From contig VEPM01000006.1 in NCBI GenBank assembly GCA_012026795.1, forward strand, positions 124,001-188,000: 64,000 nt of DNA, in the 5' to 3' direction. Position 1 is the first letter of the stretch. Every line of letters begins with the position of its first letter. Below the pieces are notes generated by a model. It ran no database searches, was not told the DNA's origin, and worked only from the letters and a program-made list of their open reading frames with translations. Positions 42,672-51,153 of the stretch are shown one piece after another. Source of the stretch: Candidatus Methanoperedens sp. (lineage in GTDB: Archaea; Halobacteriota; Methanosarcinia; Methanosarcinales; Methanoperedenaceae). The position numbers were made by a program, and so were the translations under genes.

Positions 42672-43117
42672 CCCACCGAAGCAAAAAGAGTGAGTATATC
42701 TGAAATAATAGATGAGGATCTTGATGAAATCATGAAACGCTGATACTGCTCAAATAGTATATTCCTAAATTCCCTATTTTTTGGGCATCAGATCATTTTC
42801 TTAATTGCAGCATAGGGAAATTAGATCTGACTATAACGCCTAATTAGGCACTATTAGATTTTTCCATAGTGGGCTACGTATTACGAAAATTAGTAGTGCC
42901 CTACAAATTATGACTTGTCTGTATTAATTGAACTCGGTGCGATTTGACAGGATTAACAGGATCGACAGGATACGATTTTTATGGCTAATCCTGTAAATCC
43001 TGTTGATCCTGTCTGAAAAAGACACATAAGATATCATGTCACGAAAATTAGTACACTACCCGAAAATTAGAACATAGTGCCAAATTTTTCGGGAATCTAG
43101 GATATTTTCTCTTACAA
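42672..43117. repeat. Repeat-rich gene-free region
   Basis: No gene is seen. A perfect palindrome GCCTAATTAGGC lies at 42838-42849. A unit like GGCACTAYTAATTTTCG occurs in both orientations: GGCACTATTAGATTTTTCC at 42846, its inverse TACGAAAATTAGTAGTGCCC at 42873, CACGAAAATTAGTAC at 43038, CCCGAAAATTAG at 43059 and ATAGTGCCAAATTTTTCGGG at 43074. This looks like the debris of a small mobile element. Confidence 0.5.
42946..43013. repeat. ACAGGAT inverted minisatellite hairpin
   Basis: Left arm 42946-42971 has three ACAGGAT units every 9-10 bases (GACAGGATTAACAGGATCGA and on). The right arm 42988-43013 is its inverse; 23 of 26 positions pair by hand count, with a 16-base loop. A half copy (AACAGAATCTACAGGATAG) appears near 44110. 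Such ACAGGATTA hairpins recur in many archaeal and bacterial genomes; their function is unknown. Confidence 0.8.
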
Positions 43118-43573
43118 TCAACCCTGCTTAACTGGAAGTATATATAGTGTATACCAACACAAAAGCAATAATGCAAAAGTAAATATCGCTTGAAACCTCA
43201 TGCTCCAGTCCTTTAAAAAATCTAATGGATTAGGCTCTTTAAATTTTTTCATGGAATCCGTTGGTTCGATTTTAATTGCGATGTCAATTCGGCTTTTATA
43301 AACAGAAGCCCATATTTTGTCTTTGGCGTTAGCCGCCCAAACACCTCTTAGCCAGAAAATATAAATTATCCAGATAATAATATAAAGACTGAGATGCCAT
43401 ACTTCCAATTTCAATTTGTTTGCGAGAAATCCAGTAGAAACGAAAGCACCTGTCCAAAAAGTGATTGTAATCTTCCATTCATCATCTCTGCGACGATTCC
43501 AGCGATCAAGCTGCTTTTCATACATACGCAAAATTATATCTAAATTTTGTTGCTTATTTTCTTTATTTTCCAT
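43118..43573 (-). CDS. Two-span membrane protein of unknown function
   Basis: A 151-residue protein: a charged N-terminal helix with WNRRRDDEWKITITFWTGAF leading into a membrane helix (about 40-60), a second helix (63-82), a soluble loop with KDKIWASVYKSRIDIA, and a final hydrophobic segment (about 128-148). No family recognised; the D-D-E-W-K motif before the first helix is like small membrane proteins of phage or defence islands. The ATG at 43573 is preferred; starting at 43624 would overlap the upstream gene. It is in an operon with it. Confidence 0.6.
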   Translation of the reverse strand: MENKENKQQNLDIILRMYEKQLDRWNRRRDDEWKITITFWTGAFVSTGFLANKLKLEVWHLSLYIIIWIIYIFWLRGVWAANAKDKIWASVYKSRIDIAIKIEPTDSMKKFKEPNPLDFLKDWSMRFQAIFTFALLLLCWYTLYILPVKQG

Positions 43574-43583
43574 AAGTGACCAA

Positions 43584-43946
43584 TCATTTACTCTGTTGAT
43601 ATAGACCTCCAAAAACATAACCAACTACAGCACCAATAAGACCTGTAGCAGCCGCACTATCGATTATTTTATGATACGCTAGGGTTGAAACCGATCCTAA
43701 AATAGCCAGCATGATTATAAAATTGATGTACTGGTATCGTTTAACTTGAGGGGACTTCAGTTTATAGTATTCAATAATCAGAGGAGATATGGCTTGAACA
43801 AATGGTGTTATTTGCTCAAGTGTTTCTGCAAGGTCTTTTTCTTCAACATAATCTTGTACTGGCTCTATTTGCGTTGGAGCTTCCTGTATTAAAATCTCCT
43901 GTTTCTGTCCCTGTTTCTGTGGCTCTTCTATTCTCAATTCCGTCAT
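43584..43946 (-). CDS. Membrane protein with soluble acidic N-terminus
   Basis: A 120-residue protein. Residues 1-40 are Gln- and Glu-rich and probably disordered; 41-65 form an amphipathic helix (ETLEQITPFVQAISPLIIEY); two hydrophobic helices follow (about 72-91 and 97-115, the latter with GLIGAVVGYVFGGL, a glycine-zipper pattern). Glycine zippers can line pores or oligomerise. The stop is 10 bases before the downstream membrane protein, implying a two-gene unit. A perfect palindrome lies about 50 bases upstream. Confidence 0.55.
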   Translation of the reverse strand: MTELRIEEPQKQGQKQEILIQEAPTQIEPVQDYVEEKDLAETLEQITPFVQAISPLIIEYYKLKSPQVKRYQYINFIIMLAILGSVSTLAYHKIIDSAAATGLIGAVVGYVFGGLYQQSK

Positions 43947-43996
43947 TTTATACTCATCCTTTTTAAAGTTAATACCTTACGATACTAATCATAATA

Positions 43997-44010
43997 AATA
44001 GATATCTATT
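43997..44010. promoter_or_regulatory. AATAGATATCTATT perfect palindrome
   Basis: A perfect 14-base palindrome 51 bases upstream of the membrane-protein pair (start 43946, minus strand). A possible operator; no supporting evidence beyond symmetry and place. Confidence 0.35.
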
Positions 44011-44225
44011 CATAGACCTGTCAAACCTCGGTTGATCACAACACATATCAAAATTCGTTAATATATAAAAATAGTATATATTTTATTAATTTGAGCCATA
44101 CTTCTTAACTTAACAGAATCTACAGGATAGTCGAGCCCATCCATTAAATTATCCCATCATATTTCACTTTTATAAAAAGACCGCACTAGGCCTTGTTATT
44201 ATTCAATATTTTTTAACAACGCGTT

Positions 44226-45335
44226 TTAGCAACCGCCCAGCACCTTCTCCATCACTATCAGCGCCCGCCTCAAATTTTCCTCCGAGGTCGCATACGAAAT
44301 CCTTATATGCCCCTTCCCATTCTCCCCAAACGCAGAACCGGGAACAACAATAACGCCATTTTTCAGCAATTTCTGCGGTGCATCTTCATCTTCAACTTCA
44401 GGGAATGCATAGAATGCTCCTTCCGGCTTAACGCATTTAATATCCATCGATTCCAATCCTTCCATAATAATATCCCTTCGTTTCATGAAACTTTCACGCA
44501 TTACTGCTACGCAATCCTGCGGCCCTTCAATGGCAGCCTGCGCAGCTTTCTGGGCTATCGAATTCGCACATGCCTGGATGTACTGGTGGACTTTAAGCAT
44601 CTGCTCCACATATTCCTTCTTGGCTGCTGCATAACCAATACGCCAGCCGGTCATGGCATATGTCTTTGAGACTGCGTTTATTGTTATTACATTATCAGTG
44701 AATTGCGCGGGGCTGACGTGCTCGCCTTCATAAATGAAATGCTCATACACTTCGTCTGAAATTATTGTGATATCTTTTTCCTCTGCAATCTCTGAGATGC
44801 CCTTTATTTCTTCTCTGGTCTGCACCGTGCCTGTTGGATTTGAGGGTGAATTAACAATAAGCGCACGGGTCCCCGGTGTAATTAATTCATTTACCGCTTC
44901 CGGTGTCATGGTCAATTTTTCCCCGAGCGGGACACCCACGACTTTTGCTCCTGCCATCCTTGTCAGGGCAGAATATGATAAGAATCCCGGGTCCGGGATA
45001 AGAACTTCATCCCCTTTATCCACCAATGCCTGCAATGCAAGATGCAGCGCCTCAGAAGCACCGGATGTAACAATGACTTCATCAGGTGATACCGTAAAAT
45101 GATTTTCGGATTCAAACTTACGGCACAGGGCTGACCGCAATTCAGGAAACCCAAGATTCATTGTGTAGCCGGTCAGGCCTTTATTAATAGCTTCGATAGC
45201 CGCCTCCTTGATGTGCTGCGGCGTATCAAAATCCGGCTGGCCAAGCCCCAGGTTGACCGAATTCGGTCCCGCGCCTTCAAACATCTTGCGGATGCCTGAT
45301 ATATCAATGCTTTTTACGCGTTGTGAGAACATCAT
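44226..45335 (-). CDS. Class I aminotransferase (aspartate aminotransferase type)
   Basis: A 369-residue PLP-dependent aminotransferase: LGLGQPDFDTP near residue 30, VTSGASEALHLAL (near 90), NSPSNPTGT near 163, and the PLP lysine in SKTYAMTGWRIGYA near 228. The C-terminal RISYATSEENLRRAL is standard. It could act on aspartate, aromatic amino acids or 2-keto-4-methylthiobutyrate. The annotated TTG start would overlap hxlB by 8 bases; the ATG at 45335 follows the hxlB TGA by one base and is preferred. It is the last gene of a five-gene operon. Confidence 0.92.
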   Translation of the reverse strand: MMFSQRVKSIDISGIRKMFEGAGPNSVNLGLGQPDFDTPQHIKEAAIEAINKGLTGYTMNLGFPELRSALCRKFESENHFTVSPDEVIVTSGASEALHLALQALVDKGDEVLIPDPGFLSYSALTRMAGAKVVGVPLGEKLTMTPEAVNELITPGTRALIVNSPSNPTGTVQTREEIKGISEIAEEKDITIISDEVYEHFIYEGEHVSPAQFTDNVITINAVSKTYAMTGWRIGYAAAKKEYVEQMLKVHQYIQACANSIAQKAAQAAIEGPQDCVAVMRESFMKRRDIIMEGLESMDIKCVKPEGAFYAFPEVEDEDAPQKLLKNGVIVVPGSAFGENGKGHIRISYATSEENLRRALIVMEKVLGGC

Positions 45336-45336
45336 T

Positions 45337-45945
45337 TCACTCAAAAACCGTATGTCTCTTCTTCAACTCTGCCTCACTTGCACCTGTCCTGACCATAAGC
45401 TCTGAGATCACAGCATCAAGGAAAACAAGCGCAGATATCTCAAATATTGTTCCAAGGGGCGCTAACTGGGGATAGCCTATCATCCTTCGCTCGTGATAGT
45501 CCTCATAAACAACATCTTCCTTGGGTCGTCCCGGAATAATAACAACAATATCTGAAATGCCACCCAGGGTAGAATCCTTGTTTGATGTAATAACAGCAAG
45601 TTTTGATCCGATTTTCTTAGCTATTCCTCCGAGATTTGCAATAGAAGGGGTCTCACCTGAACCTGAGACTGCAATAACAAGATCATCCGGCTGCACGGCA
45701 GGGGTTGTTGTTTCACCCACGAAGTAAACATTAAATCCAAGATGCATAAGCCTCATCGCAAAAGCCCGCGCTGCAAGCCCGGATCTTCCGGCTCCCATCA
45801 GGAATATTCTTTTAGAATCCATTATCCCATTTACAAGTGATGTCACAGAGCCCGTATCAAGTTTTGATGCAATCTTTTTTATATGATCGGCAATAAGGTT
45901 CATCGATACAATAGTTGCCTCACATTCTTTCTGTTCTGATTTCAT
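45337..45945 (-). CDS. hxlB: 6-phospho-3-hexuloisomerase (SIS domain)
   Basis: A 202-residue SIS-fold sugar isomerase. FLMGAGRSGLAARAFAMRLM (about 48-67) and VIAVSGSGETPSIANL (about 90-105) bind the sugar phosphate; YPQLAPLGTIFEISALVFLD is the C-terminal signature of the PHI group, with HERRMIGY before it. It interconverts hexulose 6-phosphate and fructose 6-phosphate, used in archaea to make pentose phosphates by the reversed RuMP route; the partner synthase (HPS) is not here. ATGA overlap with the upstream gene shows coupling. Confidence 0.88.
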   Translation of the reverse strand: MKSEQKECEATIVSMNLIADHIKKIASKLDTGSVTSLVNGIMDSKRIFLMGAGRSGLAARAFAMRLMHLGFNVYFVGETTTPAVQPDDLVIAVSGSGETPSIANLGGIAKKIGSKLAVITSNKDSTLGGISDIVVIIPGRPKEDVVYEDYHERRMIGYPQLAPLGTIFEISALVFLDAVISELMVRTGASEAELKKRHTVFE

Positions 45946-46457
45946 TTTAATACTGATTCCTCTTTATCTTTATATTCGATTCTTTTTACCTTCAACCCAT
46001 CAAGGTTTTTTAATTTATTACAGGTAAAGATGATCTTCTCAGGACTTCCATCCCAGTGAAGTGTTTTCCTTATGTCTTTTTCACACAGCTGGTTAACGAC
46101 TGACCTGACGAAATGGGCTAAAGCTATCTTTCTGGAAAAGGGTATATTAAAAATGACCCTATAACCTTCTTTAGTTTTTGCGTATGATGACAAAACATAT
46201 CCCATATTCTCATATTTACCGATATTCTTGAAATCACATATTATTTCCTGTTCAAGAGCAACCGATGAATCAATATTGGATATTCCAAATATAACATCAC
46301 GTATTAAGGATTCACTCGCCTGCCTGCCAAACCATAATATGATCTTGCCTATTGTAAGGGAAATAGTAATATCATCTCGCCCGAGTTCAACTATATTTAC
46401 TTCCTGCCCGTCTTTATAAAATACTGATTTATCCATTACCTCTTTTTTTGAAATCAT
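45942..46457 (-). CDS. Conserved archaeal protein of unknown function
   Basis: A 171-residue soluble protein, mostly alpha/beta: KSVFYKDGQEVNIVELGRDD, then LTIGKIILWFGRQASESLIRD, and later FNIPFSRKIALAHFVRSVVN. No catalytic motif or metal ligand stands out, and I do not recognise the family. It overlaps both neighbours by 4 bases (ATGA), between MTA phosphorylase upstream and the SIS isomerase downstream, so it must be made with them. Confidence 0.75.
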   Translation of the reverse strand: MISKKEVMDKSVFYKDGQEVNIVELGRDDITISLTIGKIILWFGRQASESLIRDVIFGISNIDSSVALEQEIICDFKNIGKYENMGYVLSSYAKTKEGYRVIFNIPFSRKIALAHFVRSVVNQLCEKDIRKTLHWDGSPEKIIFTCNKLKNLDGLKVKRIEYKDKEESVLK

Positions 46458-47305
46458 GAATATTTGCTAATTATATCATTTAATTTGCGCTTTGTTTCAA
46501 CCGGTATCTTGTCCGGGGAAGTGACAATTGCTCCTGCTAATGCATTTGAGCACACGCAATTTCTCTCAAGAGAGATCCCTGGAATAGCTTCTTTAATAAT
46601 TTTCCTGACTGCTTCCTCATTCTTAATTGCATTGGAAATTACTGTTTCAATATTGACATCAGTTTCATGCCACACATCATAATCAGTAACAGTTGCGATC
46701 ATGCTGTAACAGATCTCTGCTTCCCTTGCAAGTTTTGCTTCAGGAAGCGCAGTCATGCCGATAATATCAAATCCCAGGCTTTGATAAACTTTTGATTCAG
46801 CGCGTGTTGAAAATTGCGGCCCTTCCATACAGACATACGTTCCTTTTTCGTGTATTGAGTACCCGAGATCCCGTGTAATGTCGGCAATCACAGAAGACAT
46901 CTCAGGACAGAAAGGATCGGCAAAACCGACATGCGCAACTATTCCCTCTTCAAAAAAAGTACTGTCTCTCAAACGTGTCCTGTCAAATATCTGGTCAGGT
47001 ATTACGATATCAAGCGGCTTATGTTCAAGCTTCAGGCTTCCCACTGCTGATGCTGAGATTATCCTCTTTACGCCAAGTTTCTTAAGTGCAAGGATATTTG
47101 CCCTGGAATTCAATTTACTGGGTGAGATCCTGTGCCCTTTCCCATGTCTTGGCAGGAATGCCACATTAATTTCACCAAAAGACCCAATTGTAATAGCATC
47201 CGATGGTTTCCCGAAAGGGGTATCGATTTCAACCTCCCGCACATTATCCAGCATTTCCGTATCGTAAACACCGGTTCCTCCGATTACTGCAATATCTGCC
47301 AGCAT
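46454..47305 (-). CDS. mtnP: S-methyl-5'-thioadenosine (or thioinosine) phosphorylase
   Basis: A 283-residue trimeric-type purine nucleoside phosphorylase. AVIGGTGVYD (residues 6-15) and FLPRHGKGHRISPS near 50 bind phosphate; MEGPQFSTRAES near 167 and GMTALPEAKLAREAEICYSM near 190 are substrate motifs; TDYDVWHE contacts the base. It splits methylthioadenosine, the by-product of polyamine or SAM use, to methylthioribose-1-phosphate and base; relatives in methanogens use methylthioinosine. It overlaps the downstream gene as ATGA and follows the phosphoribosyltransferase by 5 bases. Confidence 0.92.
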   Translation of the reverse strand: MLADIAVIGGTGVYDTEMLDNVREVEIDTPFGKPSDAITIGSFGEINVAFLPRHGKGHRISPSKLNSRANILALKKLGVKRIISASAVGSLKLEHKPLDIVIPDQIFDRTRLRDSTFFEEGIVAHVGFADPFCPEMSSVIADITRDLGYSIHEKGTYVCMEGPQFSTRAESKVYQSLGFDIIGMTALPEAKLAREAEICYSMIATVTDYDVWHETDVNIETVISNAIKNEEAVRKIIKEAIPGISLERNCVCSNALAGAIVTSPDKIPVETKRKLNDIISKYS

Positions 47306-47310
47306 TTATT

Positions 47311-48015
47311 TCACGCTCCTTCGTAAGTCCATGATTTTTTCCCTTGAACGTTTTTAGTTTTTATTATCCCTCTTCTTACCATTTCATCAAGTATCTCTTC
47401 CATTCGGTCGGGCTGCGCTATCTCAAAGCTTATGGGATCGATATTGTGATATTTCAAAAGTCCTGTCCTTATTTTTTCAACATTCCATTCGTTTTTCTTT
47501 TCTTTGGCCATGAGGCGGGAGATGATATCTATCATGTCCTCAATAAAATTCCAGGGATATACGATCCAGCCCCATTCCTGAACAACTTCGCCGCAGTAAT
47601 CGGGTTTTATCTCCGATGTGTACAGGTACTGGAGTACTGCGGTCCTGACCTCTTTTGGATTATGTTTGCTTACATATTCTTTTGAGTGTACGATACTTTT
47701 GCCAGTATCGGTAATATCATCCACGATCAGAACTCTTTTCCCGGCAACTGCATTATCTGCAAGCGGATACTTAATACGAGGATCGGCTCCGGCGTTTGCA
47801 GTACCTACATAATGCTCGATCTTAAGGCTTGTCAGGTCGTTAAGCCCCAGAAAATCACAAAGCACTCTTCCGGCAAACCATCCACCGCGGGCCAGTGCAA
47901 TTATCGTATCGGGTTTATATCCCGATTTTTTCACATCATTTGAAACATGCCTGCAAAGGTCGTAAATATAGTCCCAGTTCGTTATTACACATTTGAATTT
48001 ATCAGGAAGTACCAT
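47311..48015 (-). CDS. Purine phosphoribosyltransferase
   Basis: A 234-residue PRTase. RVLIVDDITDTGKSIVHS (about 122-139) is the PRPP loop, TIIALARGGWFAGRVLCDFL (about 40-59) the pyrophosphate loop, and EWGWIVYPWNF follows, a feature of archaeal xanthine/hypoxanthine-type enzymes. A C-terminal winged-helix-like tail is present (about 185-234, EEILDEMVRRGII). It salvages free purine base into nucleotide. The ATG at 48015 has GGTGACCC before it; the longer frame to 48126 would run into the divergent pmbA gene. First gene of the operon. Confidence 0.85.
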   Translation of the reverse strand: MVLPDKFKCVITNWDYIYDLCRHVSNDVKKSGYKPDTIIALARGGWFAGRVLCDFLGLNDLTSLKIEHYVGTANAGADPRIKYPLADNAVAGKRVLIVDDITDTGKSIVHSKEYVSKHNPKEVRTAVLQYLYTSEIKPDYCGEVVQEWGWIVYPWNFIEDMIDIISRLMAKEKKNEWNVEKIRTGLLKYHNIDPISFEIAQPDRMEEILDEMVRRGIIKTKNVQGKKSWTYEGA

Positions 48016-48115
48016 TGGGTCACCACCGTAACGGAAATGTATTACAGGGCTATATATTTTTTGGAAGATTCCTATTGTTCTTTGCAAAGCTTTAACTTGC
48101 TTTAAGTTTAAATTA

Positions 48116-49447
48116 ATGATTCCCATGAATGATATTTTTGATAATGCATATAATGCTCTTGAGTTTGCACAAAAAGAAGGAGCGGATGAAGTTGAGGTTT
48201 ATTGCATAAAAGGCAGGTCTATTTCGATAGACATTCACAGGGACGTAATTGATCTTGCAAAAGAAAGTCTTATTTCAGGCATCGGGATAAGGGCGATCGT
48301 GAAAGGGGCCGTAGGCTTTTCAAGTACTAACGATGTTTTGCGAATTAAAGAAGCTTCCGAACTTTCTGTAAAATCAGCGCGTGTAAGAGGCAGAGACCCT
48401 GAATGGTCAGGACTTCCCGGAAAAAAGAAACTCCCTAAAGTTAAGGGCATTTTTGATAAGAAGATTGCAGATATCCGGATCGAGTCCTGCATTGATTTTG
48501 CTACTGAACTGATAAACGGCGCAAAATCCATCCAGACTATTGTGCCTACTTCAGGACATTTTGCATGCGGGAATTCAACAAAGCTCATCTTGAACTCAAA
48601 CGGCGTTGAGACACAGGAAGAAGATACGATCTTACAGGCTTCAATCGATGTAATTACCAGGGATTCGCCTCTTTCCACCGCTTCCGAGTTTGACATGTCG
48701 AGAAAACTGGATATGGATTTCTACAAAATCGGGGAACGAGCCTCTTCCCTTGCTTTGCGATCACAAAATGGAATAAGCACCAGGACGCGGGATTGCACTG
48801 TACTTCTGGAACCCATGGCTATTGCAGACCTCCTTGAAAATACGATCGTGACCTCGGTAAATGCGGATAATGTCCAGAAAGGCAGGTCATCCTTGAGAGG
48901 GAAAATGGATACTTTGATCGCTTCGGATCAACTATCTATTAGCGATGACGGGATTTTTTCCGGTGGTCTTGGTACATCTTCATGCGATGAAGAAGGGACG
49001 CCATCCCGGGTAACTCCGATTATTAAAAACGGTATCTTATCGTCGTTCATTTATGATTGCTATACTGCAGGGAAAGAGAAGCGGGAAAGCACAGGCAATG
49101 CAGTCAGGGGATCTTACACATCCACGCCCTCAATTGGTATTCGTAACTTAATAATTGAACATCCCTCATCAGATATCATTGCAGAGACATCAGATGGGGT
49201 TATTGTCAATACCGTTATCGGTGCCCATACCGCAAATCCCATATCAGGGGATTTTTCGGTTGAGGCCAGGAATTCATTTGAAATAAAGAACGGCCAGGTC
49301 GCATCACCCATAAAATCATTGATGATCTCCGGGAATGTCTTTGAACTTTTGAAGAATATCGACGGGATCGGGAAAGATGTGAGGAAAGTAGGGAATGTCA
49401 TAACCCCTACGGTCAGGGTCAGTAAAATGAAAGTTGTAGGGAATTAG
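48116..49447 (+). CDS. pmbA: PmbA/TldE-family metalloprotease partner
   Basis: A 443-residue TldD/PmbA-family protein. Landmarks are AQKEGADEVEVYC near the start, GIGIRAIVKGAVGFSSTND near 57, LDSH-like segments absent, and SGNVFELLKNIDGIGKDVRKV near 405. It lacks the zinc-binding HExxxH of TldD, so it is the TldE-type partner. The TldD-TldE complex degrades or trims peptides (microcin B17 maturation, CcdA turnover). No tldD is in this window. Start is ATG 48116 or 48125. Divergent from the salvage operon. Confidence 0.88.
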   Translation: MIPMNDIFDNAYNALEFAQKEGADEVEVYCIKGRSISIDIHRDVIDLAKESLISGIGIRAIVKGAVGFSSTNDVLRIKEASELSVKSARVRGRDPEWSGLPGKKKLPKVKGIFDKKIADIRIESCIDFATELINGAKSIQTIVPTSGHFACGNSTKLILNSNGVETQEEDTILQASIDVITRDSPLSTASEFDMSRKLDMDFYKIGERASSLALRSQNGISTRTRDCTVLLEPMAIADLLENTIVTSVNADNVQKGRSSLRGKMDTLIASDQLSISDDGIFSGGLGTSSCDEEGTPSRVTPIIKNGILSSFIYDCYTAGKEKRESTGNAVRGSYTSTPSIGIRNLIIEHPSSDIIAETSDGVIVNTVIGAHTANPISGDFSVEARNSFEIKNGQVASPIKSLMISGNVFELLKNIDGIGKDVRKVGNVITPTVRVSKMKVVGN

Positions 49448-50508
49448 CCTTTTATAAATTCTTCAAGCTTTTCCCGTGCCTCAACATCCCGCATCTGTTC
49501 AGGGGGATGTTTCATAAAATATGCGGATGCTGGCAGTATTGGCCCGCCGATCTTCCTGTCAAGTGCGATTTTTGCCACACGGATGGCGTCCACGACCACA
49601 CCTGCGCTGTTCGGGCTGTCCTCCACAGAGAGTTTAAGGTCAATGTAAGCAGGGACGTCCCCGAAAAGTTTAAAATCAATTTTGAGGTGGCATACCTTAT
49701 TATCATCCAGGCAATCTATGCAGCCATTGGGGCCTGCGTAAACATAAGCATCATAAGGTATCTGGGAGGCCACGGATTGTGTTTTTGAGATCTTCTTGGA
49801 TTTAAGCCTTGCCTGGTCGGTCATATTCCTGAAGTCCGTGTTCCCACCGATATTTAGCTGGTAGGTACTGTCGATCCTTGCACCCCTGGCCACTATCATC
49901 TGGGTAAGCGCACGGTGAACGATCGTTGCACCCACAAGGCTCTTAATATCGTCCCCTATGACCGGAAGCTTTGCTTTCCTGAACCGGTCAGCCCATTGTT
50001 TATCCGAGGCGATAAAGACAGGTATACAGTTTATGAAACCGCAGCCAGCTTCAAGTGCCTGGGACGCATACCATTTAACGGCTTCTTCCGAACCTACGGG
50101 TAAATAATTTATCAATATGTCTGCCTTTGATTTTTTCAAGACAGATACTACATCTACCGGTTTTTGTTTTTCGTCCACCCTGAAATAATCCTTCATGTGA
50201 GGAGCAACACCGTCAAGCACCTGTCCCTTCATGACCTCGACATTAAATCCGGGCACATCGGAAAACTTTTTCGTGCAATTCGGATCGGAGAATATGGCTT
50301 CGGACAGGTCAGTTCCAACTTTACGCATATCGATATCAAAAGCTGCTACAGGTTTAATATCTGAGATCAGGTAACCGCCCAGCGAATTATGCATTAATCC
50401 GGGAACAAGATCATCGGAATTTTTTATATTTTTATAATATTCAAGTCCCTGAATCAAGGATGATGCGCAATTTCCTACACCAGCTATCGCGATACGTATG
50501 CCTTCCAT
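49444..50508 (-). CDS. Inositol-1-phosphate synthase
   Basis: A 354-residue myo-inositol-phosphate synthase (archaeal short form). IRIAIAGVGNCASSLIQGLE (4-23) is the NAD-binding loop. Conserved segments include NYLPVGSEEAVKWYA near 135, CGFINCIPVFIA near 157, GDDIKSLVGATIVHRAL near 184 and LNIGGNTDFRNM near 218. It converts glucose 6-phosphate to inositol 1-phosphate, the head group for archaetidylinositol. The next gene upstream uses that product. Its C-terminus overlaps the end of pmbA by 4 bases (convergent). Confidence 0.92.
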   Translation of the reverse strand: MEGIRIAIAGVGNCASSLIQGLEYYKNIKNSDDLVPGLMHNSLGGYLISDIKPVAAFDIDMRKVGTDLSEAIFSDPNCTKKFSDVPGFNVEVMKGQVLDGVAPHMKDYFRVDEKQKPVDVVSVLKKSKADILINYLPVGSEEAVKWYASQALEAGCGFINCIPVFIASDKQWADRFRKAKLPVIGDDIKSLVGATIVHRALTQMIVARGARIDSTYQLNIGGNTDFRNMTDQARLKSKKISKTQSVASQIPYDAYVYAGPNGCIDCLDDNKVCHLKIDFKLFGDVPAYIDLKLSVEDSPNSAGVVVDAIRVAKIALDRKIGGPILPASAYFMKHPPEQMRDVEAREKLEEFIKG

Positions 50509-50557
50509 TAAATTTCCTCTTATACCGCTTATTGATATTTATACAACTTAAAATTTG

Positions 50558-51127
50558 TTATTTAAGGACTCTTCTTACGAATATTATCCTCTGGAAAACA
50601 GTTATGAAGGATATAACTGCAACCAGGAGAATAGCCCAGTTTACCATTTTGAAGAAAGCCCCCAGGATGATTATAATTATCCTTACAGGACGGTCTCCAA
50701 ATCCAACTGATGCGCTCGCTCCGGCTGCTTCGGCCCGGGCGCGGGTATAACTGACCATCAGCGAGCCGAAAATCGCAATAGTGCCTATCAACCAGCCCTG
50801 AATGAAATCCAACCGGGTCAAGCCGCCGTACATCGCTCCGATTATTATGGCAGTATCTGCGAACCTGTCGCATACAGAATCCAGAAAACCTCCAAACCGT
50901 GTTGTCCGGTTATTTTCGCGAGCAACAAGACCATCGAGGGAATCAAAAAAACCGCCTGCAAGTAAAAAAGTCCCGGCCCAGTAAAGCTCCTGCCGTGCGA
51001 AAAAATATGCTGATACAAAACTGAGCAGAAGTCCGAACAGGGTCAGCGTATTCGGGTTTATTTCGGTGATCTTTTTTGCCAGGGGTCTTAAAATATCCCT
51101 GACCGATTCCTTGATTTCTTCGAACAT
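50558..51127 (-). CDS. Archaetidylinositol phosphate synthase (CDP-alcohol phosphatidyltransferase)
   Basis: A 189-residue membrane enzyme with the CDP-alcohol phosphotransferase motif D-G-x2-A-R-x8-G-x3-D-x3-D, visible as DSLDGLVAREN ... FGGFLDSVCDRFAD near residues 64-90. About six hydrophobic helices. It joins CDP-archaeol and inositol phosphate to give archaetidylinositol phosphate, a membrane lipid step of archaea. It lies between trpA and the inositol-phosphate synthase on one strand, gaps 26 and 49 bases, so they may be cotranscribed. Confidence 0.88.
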   Translation of the reverse strand: MFEEIKESVRDILRPLAKKITEINPNTLTLFGLLLSFVSAYFFARQELYWAGTFLLAGGFFDSLDGLVARENNRTTRFGGFLDSVCDRFADTAIIIGAMYGGLTRLDFIQGWLIGTIAIFGSLMVSYTRARAEAAGASASVGFGDRPVRIIIIILGAFFKMVNWAILLVAVISFITVFQRIIFVRRVLK

Positions 51128-51153
51128 TGCGTTTTTATTGTTGCGGGATATGA

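Noticed and set aside
42946-43013. CRISPR-like repeat spacing
   Set aside because: Units recur every 9-10 bases with no spacers and in inverted arms, so it is a hairpin minisatellite, not a CRISPR array.
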